64,000 nucleotides of DNA from Mucilaginibacter sp. 14171R-50 (GCF_010093045.1 NZ_CP048115.1:2480001-2544000); one strand, 5' to 3'; numbered from the stretch's first letter, positions 26,912-36,014 are shown. Made by a program: numbers and translations. The notes: generated by a model from the sequence alone, not told the origin.

Positions 26912-26962
26912 GAAATAGGCAATAGATCATAAACAAACCTTGTCTTTCACCGTTTTAACATC

Positions 26963-27712
26963 ATGCCCACCTCTAAATCCCGCTTTCTTACTGCCCAATG
27001 GCGCAACCTGGTAATGCTTAATTATGAGGTTGACCCCGAGATATTGAAACCCTACTTACCTGCCGCCACAGAGATAGACCTGTGGGAGGGGAAAGCGCTG
27101 GTAAGCATGGTAGGCTTTATGTTTAAAGATACCCGGGTGCTCGGTATTAAGTGGCCGTTCCATGTAAATTTCGAGGAAGTGAACCTGCGCTTTTACGTAC
27201 GCCATTTTGATGGAAAGCAATGGAAACGCGGCGCAGTATTTATCAGCGAAATAGTGCCAAAAAGCATGATCGTGCTTATTGCCAACAACCTGTATAAAGA
27301 GCACTACCGGGCACTACCTATGCGGCATGCGATCACTAAAGATGGAGCCAGTCATACCCAGTTTTTATATGAATGGAAACTTAAAGGCAAATGGAATAAA
27401 CTTGGCGCTACGGTGCGCAACAGCCTTACCCAGATAAATGCAGGCAGTGCCGAAGAATTTATTTTTGAACATTACTGGGGTTATAACCGCCTTACCGACC
27501 GCAAAACCATGCAGTACCAGGTAGAGCACATTGCCTGGCAAATTGCCGAAGTAAAGGATTTTATTTTCGAAGCGGATATCAAGGAGTTGTATGGTGATGC
27601 CTTTGTGCCGTACCTGAGCGTAAAGCCCTTTTCGGTCTTTTGGGCAAATGGGTCCGAAATAGCCGTTAGGATAGCGGATAAGTTATTGTTGGATCCGGTG
27701 TTGCCGGGATAA
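26963..27712 (+). CDS. DUF2071 (YqjF-like) family protein
   Basis: This 249-residue soluble protein belongs to the DUF2071/acetoacetate-decarboxylase-like family of unknown activity, recognisable from RFLTAQWRNLVMLNYEVDPEIL...PYLPAATEIDLWEGKALVSMVGFMF and EEVNLRFYVRH. It has no signal peptide or membrane segment. The ATG at 26963 gives the standard N terminus. It appears monocistronic, between an intergenic repeat and a convergent pabB gene. Confidence 0.88.
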   Translation: MPTSKSRFLTAQWRNLVMLNYEVDPEILKPYLPAATEIDLWEGKALVSMVGFMFKDTRVLGIKWPFHVNFEEVNLRFYVRHFDGKQWKRGAVFISEIVPKSMIVLIANNLYKEHYRALPMRHAITKDGASHTQFLYEWKLKGKWNKLGATVRNSLTQINAGSAEEFIFEHYWGYNRLTDRKTMQYQVEHIAWQIAEVKDFIFEADIKELYGDAFVPYLSVKPFSVFWANGSEIAVRIADKLLLDPVLPG

Positions 27713-27720
27713 GTAACTTT

Positions 27721-27743
27721 GTCAGTCTGAGCTTGTCGAAGAC
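27721..27743. repeat. Possible REP fragment (GTCAGTCTGAGCTTGTCGAA)
   Basis: A 23-nt stretch resembling the TGAGCTTGTCGAAG core of dispersed repeats known from many bacteria. It occurs once in this window, so the call rests on recollection. Confidence 0.35.
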
Positions 27744-27783
27744 CTAAACGCTTTGCGAATGGTTCTGCAATTCGCCATTACTA

Positions 27784-29058
27784 TTAACTTTTACCCGCTA
27801 CCCCCAGTACTTCCAAAACAGCTTTCGCTTTAAGTAAACATTCCTCGTATTCTTGCTCTGCATTGGCGTGATACGTAATGGCGCTGCCTACATGAAGGGA
27901 TAGATACTTTTTCGTGGAATTATAAAGCAGCGTACGTATCACTACGTTAAAATCAAAATCACCATCCGGACTGAAATAACCTATCGCTCCGGAATATACA
28001 CCGCGTTTACTGCGTTCGTACTGTTCCATTAGCCGCATGGCGCTTATTTTTGGCGCACCCGTCATGCTGCCCATAGGGAAGGTGTTTTTGATGGCATCCA
28101 CAGACGTTACTTCATTCCTCAATTCGCACACTACAGTTGATACCATCTGGTGCACCTGCTTAAAGCTTTGAATATTGTAAAGGTTTTCGGTTTTAACGGT
28201 GCCGGGTTTAGCCGAATGGGTCAGGTCATTCCGTACAAGGTCTACTACCATTACATTTTCCTGCAGTTCTTTGGGGTGGTTGCGCAACTCTTCGATGATG
28301 GTTTTATCTATAACCTCGTCATCATCACGTCTGGCGGTACCCTTTATTGGTTGGGAGATTAGCTTGCTGCCCCGCTTCGCCAAAAAACGCTCTGGGGAAG
28401 CGCACATGATATAATTGCCCTTCCATTTGAAAAAGGCAGAGAAGGGCGTAGGCGATAGGTCATTTAAATTATTAAAGATAGACAATGGCTCTATCACTGT
28501 ATTATCCGCGTAAAATTCCTGGCAAAAATTGGTTACATACATATCACCGCGGATAATATGTTGTTTTATCTTGTCAACAGTTTCCACGTATTCCGGCCTG
28601 CTGAAACGCGGCTGCAGGTTAATAGTCGGCTGCTGCTTACCATTTACGAGTTCGAATCTCGTACATGCCTCCAATATTTGGTTTTCGTTTTCGCCAATTA
28701 TCTCAACAGTATTTCCTTTGATGCTGATGAGGATTTCCGGCGCGAAAAAGTACATATCCGGAAATTGAAGCCGATCGGGATTGTCTGACTGAAGGCCTTC
28801 TATTTCGTTCTTCAGGTCGTAACCAAAAAAGCCTGTTAACCAGCCGGGGTTGTTATTCTTAAATGCCGAAAGTCGCTCAAAAGCGTTACCGGAATTTGCC
28901 ATAAGTTCGGCTCTGGCACCAACGGCTATCAGCGTATCGAATTTACCATAGGGGTCGGTAAAACTGTTGCTATCAAGGTAACACAGGGTGTCAAAGTTTG
29001 AGGCCCAGGCAAGCGCTTTTTGTTTAAATAATGCTATGTCGGTTACCTCGGTTATCAC
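27784..29058 (-). CDS. pabB: Aminodeoxychorismate synthase component I (anthranilate synthase component I family)
   Basis: This 424-residue chorismate-utilising enzyme makes 4-amino-4-deoxychorismate for folate synthesis. Family signatures are seen: SPERFLAKRGSKLISQPIKGTARR, VMVVDLVRNDL, FPMGSMTGAPKISAMRLMEQYE and SGAIGYFSPDGDFDFNVVIRTL. The PIKGT motif and length favour PabB over TrpE. The start is the GTG at 29058: TAAATTTG lies 4 nt upstream (29063-29070), predicting a leaderless mRNA. A PabC-like lyase lies far away at 40343, so the pathway genes are dispersed. Confidence 0.9.
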   Translation of the reverse strand: MITEVTDIALFKQKALAWASNFDTLCYLDSNSFTDPYGKFDTLIAVGARAELMANSGNAFERLSAFKNNNPGWLTGFFGYDLKNEIEGLQSDNPDRLQFPDMYFFAPEILISIKGNTVEIIGENENQILEACTRFELVNGKQQPTINLQPRFSRPEYVETVDKIKQHIIRGDMYVTNFCQEFYADNTVIEPLSIFNNLNDLSPTPFSAFFKWKGNYIMCASPERFLAKRGSKLISQPIKGTARRDDDEVIDKTIIEELRNHPKELQENVMVVDLVRNDLTHSAKPGTVKTENLYNIQSFKQVHQMVSTVVCELRNEVTSVDAIKNTFPMGSMTGAPKISAMRLMEQYERSKRGVYSGAIGYFSPDGDFDFNVVIRTLLYNSTKKYLSLHVGSAITYHANAEQEYEECLLKAKAVLEVLGVAGKS

Positions 29059-29062
29059 ATGG

Positions 29063-29070
29063 CAAATTTA
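29063..29070 (-). promoter_or_regulatory. Predicted -7 box (TAAATTTG) for leaderless pabB
   Basis: On the minus strand TAAATTTG, then CCAT, then GTG. The box sits between the stop of the upstream small membrane protein gene (29075) and the pabB start, so pabB is probably transcribed separately from that gene. Confidence 0.62.
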
Positions 29071-29074
29071 ATAG

Positions 29075-29437
29075 TTATAAACCTTCTTTCTCTTTCATCC
29101 AGGTGTCAAATCCCTTTTTTTGATTGTGAAGAGTTATGGTTATGAATATGGCAGGTAGCAAACCTAAAGAAAAGTTGAAAAGTAAAAATAAAACAAATAA
29201 TATCATCACACCATAGATACAATAGCCAAGGCGTTTCCGGTCTTCATCGTATAATTCATAACCGGATAGTTTGATGCCTAAAAAAGAACAGTAAAGTAGC
29301 AATGCCCACGATATAAGCATTAAATAAATTTGGTAACCGTTGTTATAAGTCAATGTAAACAACAGCAATAAAACCCCTAACAAACAGCATACTAAAGAAA
29401 TATATGAAGCGATCTTAAGTGTGGATGGCTTAAACAT
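29075..29437 (-). CDS. Small membrane protein of unknown function (120 aa)
   Basis: I do not recognise a family. The ATG at 29437 gives a 120-residue protein with about four hydrophobic segments (residues 9-28, 34-55, 71-86 and 88-104) and a charged C-terminal tail (HNQKKGFDTWMKEKEGL). Longer in-frame starts would run back through the purA terminator into purA and are rejected. A hairpin terminator separates it from purA, so it must have its own promoter, which I cannot locate. Confidence 0.7.
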   Translation of the reverse strand: MFKPSTLKIASYISLVCCLLGVLLLLFTLTYNNGYQIYLMLISWALLLYCSFLGIKLSGYELYDEDRKRLGYCIYGVMILFVLFLLFNFSLGLLPAIFITITLHNQKKGFDTWMKEKEGL

Positions 29438-29471
29438 GATGGTTGGTTTAGTTTTTAAATATAATAGATTT

Positions 29472-29506
29472 TCAACAAAAAGCCCCGATAAAATCGAGGC
29501 CTTTTG
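29472..29506 (-). terminator. Terminator after purA
   Basis: On the minus strand AAAAGGCCTCGAT (29491-29505 region) pairs with ATCGGGGCTTTTTG (29474-29490 region) with one mismatch, and is followed by T-rich sequence. Confidence 0.75.
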
Positions 29507-29526
29507 TATTGTTTTATAAGGTGTGC

Positions 29527-30804
29527 TTATTGCAATACCAAAGTCTGTTTCCTGTCCGGGCCAACAGATAGCCATTTTACAGGCACTTCAAGTTCAGCCT
29601 CCAGAAATTTAATATAGGCTTGTAGTTTTTCAGGGATTTCGTTTAGTTCGGTAATGCCGGTAAGGTCTTCGTTCCAGCCGTCAATTTCTTTCAGCACCGG
29701 GTGTGCGTCAACCGAGCAAATATCGTAAGGCATATAGTCAATTTGCTCGCCCAGGTAGTTGTAGTGGGTGCAGGCATATATCTTATCAAATCCGCTTAGT
29801 ACATCGGCCTTGGTCATTACCAGTTGTGTTACACCGTTAAGCATAATGGCGTATTTAAGTGCCGGCAGGTCTATCCAGCCGGTACGGCGCGGCCTGCCTG
29901 TAGTAGCGCCAAACTCGTGCCCTATACGGCGCAGTTCTTCGCCCATTTCGTCGTTAAGTTCGGTAGGGAAGGGGCCGCCGCCTACACGGGTACAATACGC
30001 CTTAAAAATGCCAATCACATCGCCAATTTTGCTCGGGGCGATACCTAAACCGGTACAAGCGCCGGCCGCGGTAGTGTTTGACGATGTAACAAACGGGTAC
30101 GAGCCGAAATCAATATCAAGCATAGCGCCCTGTGCGCCTTCGGCCAACACTTTTTTGCCCTGTTTAATATAGTTGTTTACCAGGTGTTCGCTATCAACCA
30201 GCGGGAATTGCTTGATCAGTTCAACTGCTTCAAAAAATGCCGCTTCGCGCTCGCTAAAATCAGCCACTTCGCCATACATGGCTTGCAGCATCGAGGTGTG
30301 TTTATCAACCAGTTTCTGGTAGCGATCTTTAAAATCGGGCAGGGTAATATCACCAATACGTAAACCATTGCGGCCGGTTTTATCCATATAAGTTGGGCCT
30401 ATACCTTTTAAGGTCGATCCAATTTTGCCATCGCCCATTTTCTTTTCAGAGGCCGCGTCAAGCAACTGGTGCGTTGGTAATATCAGGTGAGCCTTTTTTG
30501 CTATCTGCAGGTTTTTTTTCGCCAGCAGATCGTGGCCTGCGTCTTTCAGTTTATCAAGCTCTTTTTTTAAGGTGATGGGGTCAATAACAACACCGTTACC
30601 TATCAGGTTCATGGTGTTATCAAAGAAAATGCCCGAAGGGATGGTGTTTAAAACAAACTTTTTGCCTTCAAACTCTAAGGTGTGGCCGGCATTTGGCCCG
30701 CCCTGAAAACGTGCTATCAGGTCGTAACCCGCACTTAACACATCAACAATTTTACCTTTACCTTCGTCGCCCCACTGGAGGCCTAATAATACGTCAACAG
30801 CCAT
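29527..30804 (-). CDS. purA: Adenylosuccinate synthetase
   Basis: This 425-residue enzyme joins IMP and aspartate using GTP, the first step from IMP to AMP. The N-terminal GTP/IMP site LLGLQWGDEGKGKIVDVL, GGPNAGHTLEFEGKKF, the catalytic GNGVVIDP, the GSTLKGIGPTYMDK loop and the C-terminal GRPRRTGWIDLPALKYA are all intact. Length is normal. It lies 46 nt downstream of fur on the same strand, so fur-purA co-transcription is possible; a terminator follows purA. Confidence 0.97.
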   Translation of the reverse strand: MAVDVLLGLQWGDEGKGKIVDVLSAGYDLIARFQGGPNAGHTLEFEGKKFVLNTIPSGIFFDNTMNLIGNGVVIDPITLKKELDKLKDAGHDLLAKKNLQIAKKAHLILPTHQLLDAASEKKMGDGKIGSTLKGIGPTYMDKTGRNGLRIGDITLPDFKDRYQKLVDKHTSMLQAMYGEVADFSEREAAFFEAVELIKQFPLVDSEHLVNNYIKQGKKVLAEGAQGAMLDIDFGSYPFVTSSNTTAAGACTGLGIAPSKIGDVIGIFKAYCTRVGGGPFPTELNDEMGEELRRIGHEFGATTGRPRRTGWIDLPALKYAIMLNGVTQLVMTKADVLSGFDKIYACTHYNYLGEQIDYMPYDICSVDAHPVLKEIDGWNEDLTGITELNEIPEKLQAYIKFLEAELEVPVKWLSVGPDRKQTLVLQ

Positions 30805-30850
30805 TAAATGATACTTTTCTTGAAATAAGTTTTAAATGAGATTTGTGTGA

Positions 30851-31321
30851 TTACGATACCTTTCTGTCGCAAAAACCATTGCGAAGCTTTATGCAGTTAC
30901 CGTATAAATTTAGTGAGTGGTGTTTAATATCGAACTTTAAGATATCGCCCATCATGCTCTGGATCTGCTGGATACGCGGATCGCAAAACTCAACTACCTT
31001 GCCGCAATCGATACAGATAATATGGTCGTGCTGTTTGTAGCCGTACGATTTTTCGAACTGGGCCATGTTTTTGCCAAACTGGTGCTTGGTTACCAGGTCG
31101 CACGATACCAGCAATTCAAGGGTGTTATAAACGGTAGCACGGCTAACACGGTATTTTTTATTTTTCATGTGGATGTATAACGATTCCACATCGAAATGAT
31201 CGCTCCTCGAGTAAATTTCTTCGAGTATGGCAAAGCGCTCGGGGGTTTTCCTCAGGCTTTTATTTTCAAGGTAGGCCTCAAAAATCTTTTTTACCAACGC
31301 AATGGTTTCCTGTACAGGCAT
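30851..31321 (-). CDS. fur: Fur-family transcriptional regulator
   Basis: This 156-residue DNA-binding repressor has an N-terminal winged helix ([31 protein letters not shown]...[15 protein letters not shown]) and a C-terminal metal-binding dimerisation domain with [17 protein letters not shown]. The Cys-x-x-Cys pair of the structural zinc is present; the second CxxC of E. coli Fur is not obvious at the C terminus. Whether it senses iron, zinc or peroxide cannot be settled from sequence. It is preceded by a good promoter and followed by purA. Confidence 0.88.
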   Translation of the reverse strand: MPVQETIALVKKIFEAYLENKSLRKTPERFAILEEIYSRSDHFDVESLYIHMKNKKYRVSRATVYNTLELLVSCDLVTKHQFGKNMAQFEKSYGYKQHDHIICIDCGKVVEFCDPRIQQIQSMMGDILKFDIKHHSLNLYGNCIKLRNGFCDRKVS

Positions 31322-31339
31322 AATGTTAAATTAACAAAG

Positions 31340-31372
31340 CAAAGGTATAATAAAATATAATATAGAGTCAAA
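31340..31372 (-). promoter_or_regulatory. Predicted fur promoter
   Basis: On the minus strand TTTG (31369-31372), a 21-nt spacer and TACCTTTG (31340-31347), 18 nt before the ATG. The -33 element lies inside a word-repeat arm. Confidence 0.65.
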
Positions 31373-31418
31373 AAACAAGAGTCAAGAGCCAAGAAAATGA
31401 CATTCGGTCTTGGCGCTA
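31364..31418. repeat. Word-repeat element (word AGTCAAG)
   Basis: The left arm AGAGTCAAAAAACAAGAGTC-AAGAGCCAAGA (31364-31394) holds near copies of AGTCAAGA; the right arm has one complementary GTCTTGGC (31409-31416). It separates rel from fur and is the most degenerate of the two-armed set. Confidence 0.6.
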
Positions 31419-31439
31419 GTTTCTAATATCTTACCTCTT

Positions 31440-33662
31440 TTATGATGCTTTTTCTATAGCCGAATCAAACCGGGTAACACCGGTAATACCTTTTACCATT
31501 TTTAAGTTACGTATCAGGTTATCCAGGTGTTGCGTGTCGTTTACATACACCATTAATGATCCCTCAAATATCCCGTTATCGCTATCCACTGTTATCGAAC
31601 GGATATTAACCTTAAAATCCTGCGATATTACGGTGGTAAGCTTGTTTATCAGGCCTACATCGTCAATACCGGTAATACGCAAGCCGGTTAAGAAAGCCAG
31701 CTCCTGCTGGTTGGTCCAACGGGCCTTAACAATGCGGTAGCCATAATTAGCCATTAATTTAGCGGCATTAGGGCAATTGGTACGGTGTATTTTAATGCCG
31801 TCGCTCACCGTTACAAAGCCAAACACATCGTCGCCGGGGATAGGGTTACAGCAATTTGAGAGCTTATAATCTATCTTCTGCAGGTCCTCGCCAAAAAGCA
31901 ACACATCGCTATCCTTGGTTTTTATATTTTTTACCAGGCTTTGTAACTGCTCGTGCTCAATTTTATCCTGCGGCTTGTTCTCAATGGTTTTTTCAGATGC
32001 CTGGTACTCCTTCAGGTCCTTCATATCAATGAGCCCCTTGGCTACATTGTAAAAAAGGTCCTGTGTTGATGGCAGCTTAAAATAGTAGCTCAGCTTATGT
32101 ATATTCTCTGAGTTGTAAGTTATTTTTAACGATTTAAGCTTACGCTCCAGTATCTCCTTACCGTCCTCAGCAATTTTGCGTCGTTCTTCTTTAAGTGCCG
32201 ATTTGATTTTGGCCTTGGCTTTTGCCGTAACCACAAAGTTCAGCCAATCCTCTTTAGGGGTTTGCTTTCCGGAGGTTATGATCTCTACCTGGTCGCCGTT
32301 CTGCAATTTATAGCTTAGCGGCACCAGTTTATGATTAACCTTAGCGCCGATGCAGCTTGCGCCAACATCGGTATGTATCTCAAACGCGAAATCAAGCGCC
32401 GTGGCGTTCAGCGGTAATTGTATCAAAGCGCCCTTTGGTGTAAAAATGAAAATCTCGTCGCTAAACAGGTTCATTTTAAAATCGTCAAGGAAGTCGAGCG
32501 CGTTAGAGTCGGGATTCTTCAGCATATCCCTAACCTTTTGCACCCAAAGGTCCAAACCGCTATCGGTTGATGATTCTTTGTATTTCCAGTGCGCCGCAAA
32601 GCCTTTTTCAGCAATCTCGTTCATGCGTTTAGTACGTATCTGCACTTCAACCCATTGCCCCCGGGGGCCCATAACCGTAGTATGTAACGATTCGTAACCG
32701 TTTGCCTTCGGCGATGATATCCAGTCGCGCAGCCTGTCGGGGTTAGGGCGGTAAAGGTCGGTAACTATCGAGTAAGCTTTCCAGCAATCGGCTTTTTCAT
32801 TTTCTGGTGTACTGTCCAAAATTATCCTGATGGCAAAAAGGTCGTAAACCTCCTCAAACGGGATCGCCTTTTTCTTCATCTTGTTCCAGATGGAGTGGAT
32901 GGATTTTGGGCGGCCGAATAATTCGCCGTGCAGGTCCTGTCCCTCCAGTACCTTTTGTACCGGCTCAATAAAATCGCGGATAAATTTTTCGCGTTCGGCC
33001 TTCTTTTCGTTCAGCTTGTTTTTAATGAACTGGTAGGTCTCGCGTTCCATGTATTTCATAGAAAGGTCTTCCAGTTCAGATTTTATAGCATATAAACCCA
33101 GGCGGTGGGCAAGCGGTGCGTACAGGTATACCGTTTCTGACGAGAGTTTAAGCTGCTTATCGCGCGGCATAAACTCCATGGTGCGCATATTGTGCAGCCT
33201 ATCGGCCAGTTTTATCAATATCACCCTTACATCATCGGCAAGGGTAAGCAACATTTTTCGAAAGTTTTCGGCCTGTAACGAACTGTTGGTATCAAATACA
33301 CCCGATATTTTGGTAAGGCCGTCAATGATCTTGGCAACCTTTTTACCAAACTCAAGCTCAATATCTTCCAGCGTAACATCGGTATCTTCAACCACATCGT
33401 GCAGCAATGCACATACTATAGATGTAGTGCCCAGGCCAATTTCTTCGGCGGCTATCTGCGCCACGGCAATTGGGTGGTATATATACGGCTCGCCGCTTTT
33501 ACGGCGCATATCTTTGTGGCTCTCCAACGACATTTCAAACGCCTTGCGTATCATCCGCTTATCGCCCTTTTGCAAGGTAGATTTACTGGCGCGCAGCAAT
33601 GCCCGATACCTTTTCAGTATCTCCTTTTTCTCAGCTTCCAGGTCAATCACTAAATCTTTCAT
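31440..33662 (-). CDS. rel: Bifunctional (p)ppGpp synthetase/hydrolase (RelA/SpoT homologue)
   Basis: This 740-residue cytoplasmic alarmone enzyme makes and degrades (p)ppGpp in the stringent response. Domains in order are the HD hydrolase with the intact HDxxED motif (CALLHDVVEDTDV), the synthetase with its G-loop (SSPKANGYESLHTTVMGP), TGS (IFTPKGALIQLPLNATALDFAFEIH), a conserved Cys/His linker (SNCCNPIPGDDVFGF...IHRTNCPNA) and a C-terminal ACT domain. Both catalytic halves look functional. It is the upstream neighbour of fur but is separated from it by a word-repeat element and the fur promoter. Confidence 0.96.
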   Translation of the reverse strand: MKDLVIDLEAEKKEILKRYRALLRASKSTLQKGDKRMIRKAFEMSLESHKDMRRKSGEPYIYHPIAVAQIAAEEIGLGTTSIVCALLHDVVEDTDVTLEDIELEFGKKVAKIIDGLTKISGVFDTNSSLQAENFRKMLLTLADDVRVILIKLADRLHNMRTMEFMPRDKQLKLSSETVYLYAPLAHRLGLYAIKSELEDLSMKYMERETYQFIKNKLNEKKAEREKFIRDFIEPVQKVLEGQDLHGELFGRPKSIHSIWNKMKKKAIPFEEVYDLFAIRIILDSTPENEKADCWKAYSIVTDLYRPNPDRLRDWISSPKANGYESLHTTVMGPRGQWVEVQIRTKRMNEIAEKGFAAHWKYKESSTDSGLDLWVQKVRDMLKNPDSNALDFLDDFKMNLFSDEIFIFTPKGALIQLPLNATALDFAFEIHTDVGASCIGAKVNHKLVPLSYKLQNGDQVEIITSGKQTPKEDWLNFVVTAKAKAKIKSALKEERRKIAEDGKEILERKLKSLKITYNSENIHKLSYYFKLPSTQDLFYNVAKGLIDMKDLKEYQASEKTIENKPQDKIEHEQLQSLVKNIKTKDSDVLLFGEDLQKIDYKLSNCCNPIPGDDVFGFVTVSDGIKIHRTNCPNAAKLMANYGYRIVKARWTNQQELAFLTGLRITGIDDVGLINKLTTVISQDFKVNIRSITVDSDNGIFEGSLMVYVNDTQHLDNLIRNLKMVKGITGVTRFDSAIEKAS

Positions 33663-33747
33663 GTATCAGTGTGTATCTCCTACTATCATAAACCTGTAAC
33701 AATATTTATTATTGCAGGTTATTATAAAATAACAAAATAAAATGCGT

Positions 33748-33755
33748 TAATTTTG
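33748..33755 (+). promoter_or_regulatory. Predicted -7 box (TAATTTTG) for the DUF4294 gene
   Basis: TAATTTTG lies 14 nt before the ATG at 33770. There is no clear -33 element. Confidence 0.5.
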
Positions 33756-33769
33756 TATCTGGTAAAAAT

Positions 33770-34387
33770 ATGAAATTAATTGTTTCGCTATTGTTGTTTT
33801 GTTGCGTGGCCGGTGGCTTAAAGGCCCAGGATGAGCGACCCGCACCACCGGTTATACTTGGCAAAAATGATACCATTAAGGTGTACATGACCAAGCTCGA
33901 CGGCGAGATGGTGCCCTGGATTGTGGAGCCGGAGGTACGCATTGTTGATACCCGCATTTTTGCCAGCGAGCAAGACAGGCTTAATTACAGGCGGTTGCGC
34001 TATAATGTTATAAAAGTGCTTCCTTATGCGCGTTTTGCAGGCCAGCGCTATCGGCAGTTGCAGCGCGACCTTGCCCTTACCGGCGACAAAAAGAAGCAAA
34101 AGGAATTAATGAAGGCCTGCGAAAAGGAAATAAAAGACCTGTTTAATAAGGATATAAAGAACCTGTCAATTAGTCAGGGCGAGGTGCTTATAAAACTGGT
34201 GAGCCGCGAAACCGGCAACACCAGCTATGCTTTAGCGAAAGAGTTGAAGGGTGGGTTTAATGCTTTCCTTTTCCAGTCTGTAGCCCGTTTGTTTGGGCAC
34301 AATCTTAAAGAAACTTACGACCCCGCTGAGCAACGCGATATCGAAGCTATCCTGCTTGAAGCAGGCTATGTTTCCAGTTCAAATTAA
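33770..34387 (+). CDS. Secreted DUF4294-family protein
   Basis: This 205-residue protein has a signal peptide (MKLIVSLLLFCCVAGGLKAQ) and the charged helical body of the Bacteroidota DUF4294 family (VRIVDTRIFASEQDRLNYRRLRYNVIKVLPYARFAG...). Function is unknown. It is the first gene of a compact run: the glutathione peroxidase gene begins directly after its stop codon with no gap, and bshB1 follows 12 nt later. Confidence 0.85.
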   Translation: MKLIVSLLLFCCVAGGLKAQDERPAPPVILGKNDTIKVYMTKLDGEMVPWIVEPEVRIVDTRIFASEQDRLNYRRLRYNVIKVLPYARFAGQRYRQLQRDLALTGDKKKQKELMKACEKEIKDLFNKDIKNLSISQGEVLIKLVSRETGNTSYALAKELKGGFNAFLFQSVARLFGHNLKETYDPAEQRDIEAILLEAGYVSSSN

Positions 34388-34891
34388 ATGGATAAAAGCA
34401 ACATTTACAGCTTTACAGTTGAAAAACTGGACGGCGAACCTATTACCCTGGCGGATTACAGCAATAAAGTACTGCTTATAGTGAACACTGCATCGCAATG
34501 CGGCTTTACACCACAGCTTCAGGATCTTGCAAACCTGAAAACCGAATTTGCCGGTAAGGATTTTGAGATACTGGCTTTTCCATCAAATGATTTTGGCGGG
34601 CAGGAGCCGCTGGAGGGCCAGGAAATATCTGCCTTTTGCGCCAATTATGGCAACAACTTCCCCATATTTGAAAAAATAAGGGTGAGGGGACCATATGCGC
34701 ACCCGTTGTTTAAGTTTTTGGCTGATAAAAAAGAGAACGGCAATATCAACTCAAAACCACGATGGAACTTTCATAAATATCTTATTGACCGCAATGGCCA
34801 TGTAGTTGATTTTTTTTACCCCTTTACCAAACCTACAACCTCTAAAATAAGAAAACGGATACAGCGCCTGCTGGCTACCGAACCTAAATAA
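34388..34891 (+). CDS. Glutathione-peroxidase-family thiol peroxidase
   Basis: This 167-residue enzyme reduces peroxides. The catalytic tetrad is recognisable: Cys38 (NTASQCGFTPQ), Gln in FPSNDFGGQEP, Trp and Asn in PRWNFHKYLID. The peroxidatic residue is Cys, not selenocysteine. A second cysteine (SAFCANYGN) could act as the resolving residue, typical of thioredoxin-dependent members. Its position next to bshB1 suggests a link to bacillithiol or general thiol redox rather than glutathione itself; that is inference. It abuts the DUF4294 stop with zero spacing. Confidence 0.92.
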   Translation: MDKSNIYSFTVEKLDGEPITLADYSNKVLLIVNTASQCGFTPQLQDLANLKTEFAGKDFEILAFPSNDFGGQEPLEGQEISAFCANYGNNFPIFEKIRVRGPYAHPLFKFLADKKENGNINSKPRWNFHKYLIDRNGHVVDFFYPFTKPTTSKIRKRIQRLLATEPK

Positions 34892-34903
34892 TTACGCTTT
34901 TTT

Positions 34904-35629
34904 ATGCTTAAATTAGATATTTTAGTTTTACCGGTACATCCCGACGACGCCGAACTGGGCTGCGCCGGTACCATTTTAAAACATGTGCAACTTGGCCACA
35001 AAGTTGGCATTGCCGACTTAACCCGCGGCGAATTAGGTACCCGCGGTACTGCTGAGATACGCGACCAGGAGGCTGCAAAGGCAGCTGAAATATTAGGCCT
35101 AACCATTCGCGAAAACCTGGAACTTCCCGATGGGTTTTTTGAGAACACCAAACAGTACCAGTTAAAGGTAATTGAGGCCATACGCCGTTACCAACCCGAA
35201 ATAATTATTACTAACGCCTACCACGACCGCCACCCCGACCATGGCCGGGCCAACGAATTGGTAGAGGCATCGGCCTTTTTATCGGGCTTACGACGTATAG
35301 AAACTTTTGAGCGGGGCGAATTGCAGGAGCCGTGGCGCCCGACGCAGGTGCTGCATTTTATACAAGACCGTTACATTAAACCCGATATAATTGTTGACGT
35401 TACCGAATTCTGGGAAAAGAAGATTGAAAGTATTTACGCTTACGGCTCGCAGTTTCACAATCCTGAATGGAATGAAGATGAGCCCCAAACGTACATCTCA
35501 TCGCCCGATTTTATTGAACAAATACAAGGCCGGGGTCGCGAATTTGGCAAAAGCATTAACGCCAAATACGGCGAAGGTTTTACCTCAAGAAAGATCTTGG
35601 GTGTAGATAATTTGCTTGATTTGAGGTAG
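34904..35629 (+). CDS. bshB1: Bacillithiol biosynthesis deacetylase BshB1
   Basis: This 241-residue zinc enzyme of the PIG-L/LmbE family removes the acetyl group from GlcNAc-malate in bacillithiol synthesis. The metal site is shown by HPDDAELGCAGT (residues 12-23) and NAYHDRHPDHGRANELV; LTRGELGTRGT is typical of BshB1. The length is normal. It lies 12 nt after a peroxidase gene and 11 nt before a small unknown gene, forming a likely four-gene operon. The assignment to BshB1 over other LmbE enzymes is well supported by motif spacing. Confidence 0.93.
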   Translation: MLKLDILVLPVHPDDAELGCAGTILKHVQLGHKVGIADLTRGELGTRGTAEIRDQEAAKAAEILGLTIRENLELPDGFFENTKQYQLKVIEAIRRYQPEIIITNAYHDRHPDHGRANELVEASAFLSGLRRIETFERGELQEPWRPTQVLHFIQDRYIKPDIIVDVTEFWEKKIESIYAYGSQFHNPEWNEDEPQTYISSPDFIEQIQGRGREFGKSINAKYGEGFTSRKILGVDNLLDLR

Positions 35630-35640
35630 TTTGGAAGTAA

Positions 35641-35949
35641 ATGGCTTTAGATTTTTACGATATTGGTGATAACAAAAGAACGCTGCGGCTATTTTCTGTT
35701 TCTGAGAATGACTTTCAATTTCTTAACGATGCTCTATTGGAACTGAAAAAGTTAAGTGGTTTTAACATCGATTATTATGGAACGACAAGAATTTACAGTC
35801 AACAGGTCCAGGTGCTCTCTACATACATTCAAAATATCGCGAGCGAACTAAAGGACTTTGGGAATGAAAAGATTAAAAAAGATTCTTTGATGCAACTTAA
35901 TAAATACCTTTGCAAGGTTAAGGATGGGTTTCTGATTATAGGAGATTAA
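35641..35949 (+). CDS. Small protein of unknown function (102 aa)
   Basis: I do not recognise a family. The 102-residue protein has no signal peptide or membrane segment and looks mostly helical (FLNDALLELKKLSG, VLSTYIQNIASELKDFGNEKIKKDS). It starts 11 nt after bshB1 and is followed by a strong terminator, so it is the last gene of that operon. Its base composition is more AT-rich than bshB1 by eye. Confidence 0.65.
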   Translation: MALDFYDIGDNKRTLRLFSVSENDFQFLNDALLELKKLSGFNIDYYGTTRIYSQQVQVLSTYIQNIASELKDFGNEKIKKDSLMQLNKYLCKVKDGFLIIGD

Positions 35950-35965
35950 ATCAAATAACATAAAC

Positions 35966-35998
35966 CAAAAAGGCCGCTCAATTGAGCGGCCTTTTTTT
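35966..35998. terminator. Bidirectional terminator between convergent genes
   Basis: A perfect 22-nt palindrome (35971-35992, AGGCCGCTCAA/TTGAGCGGCCT) is flanked by an A-run and a T7 run. It can serve both the bshB1 operon (plus) and the gene at 36015 (minus). Confidence 0.92.
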
Positions 35999-36014
35999 GT
36001 TTAATAGTTTGAAC

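Noticed and set aside
33049..33699. A 216-codon open frame antisense to rel
   Set aside because: It is the mirror of a well-conserved gene, with the Ser/Ala/Leu-rich composition typical of such antisense frames.
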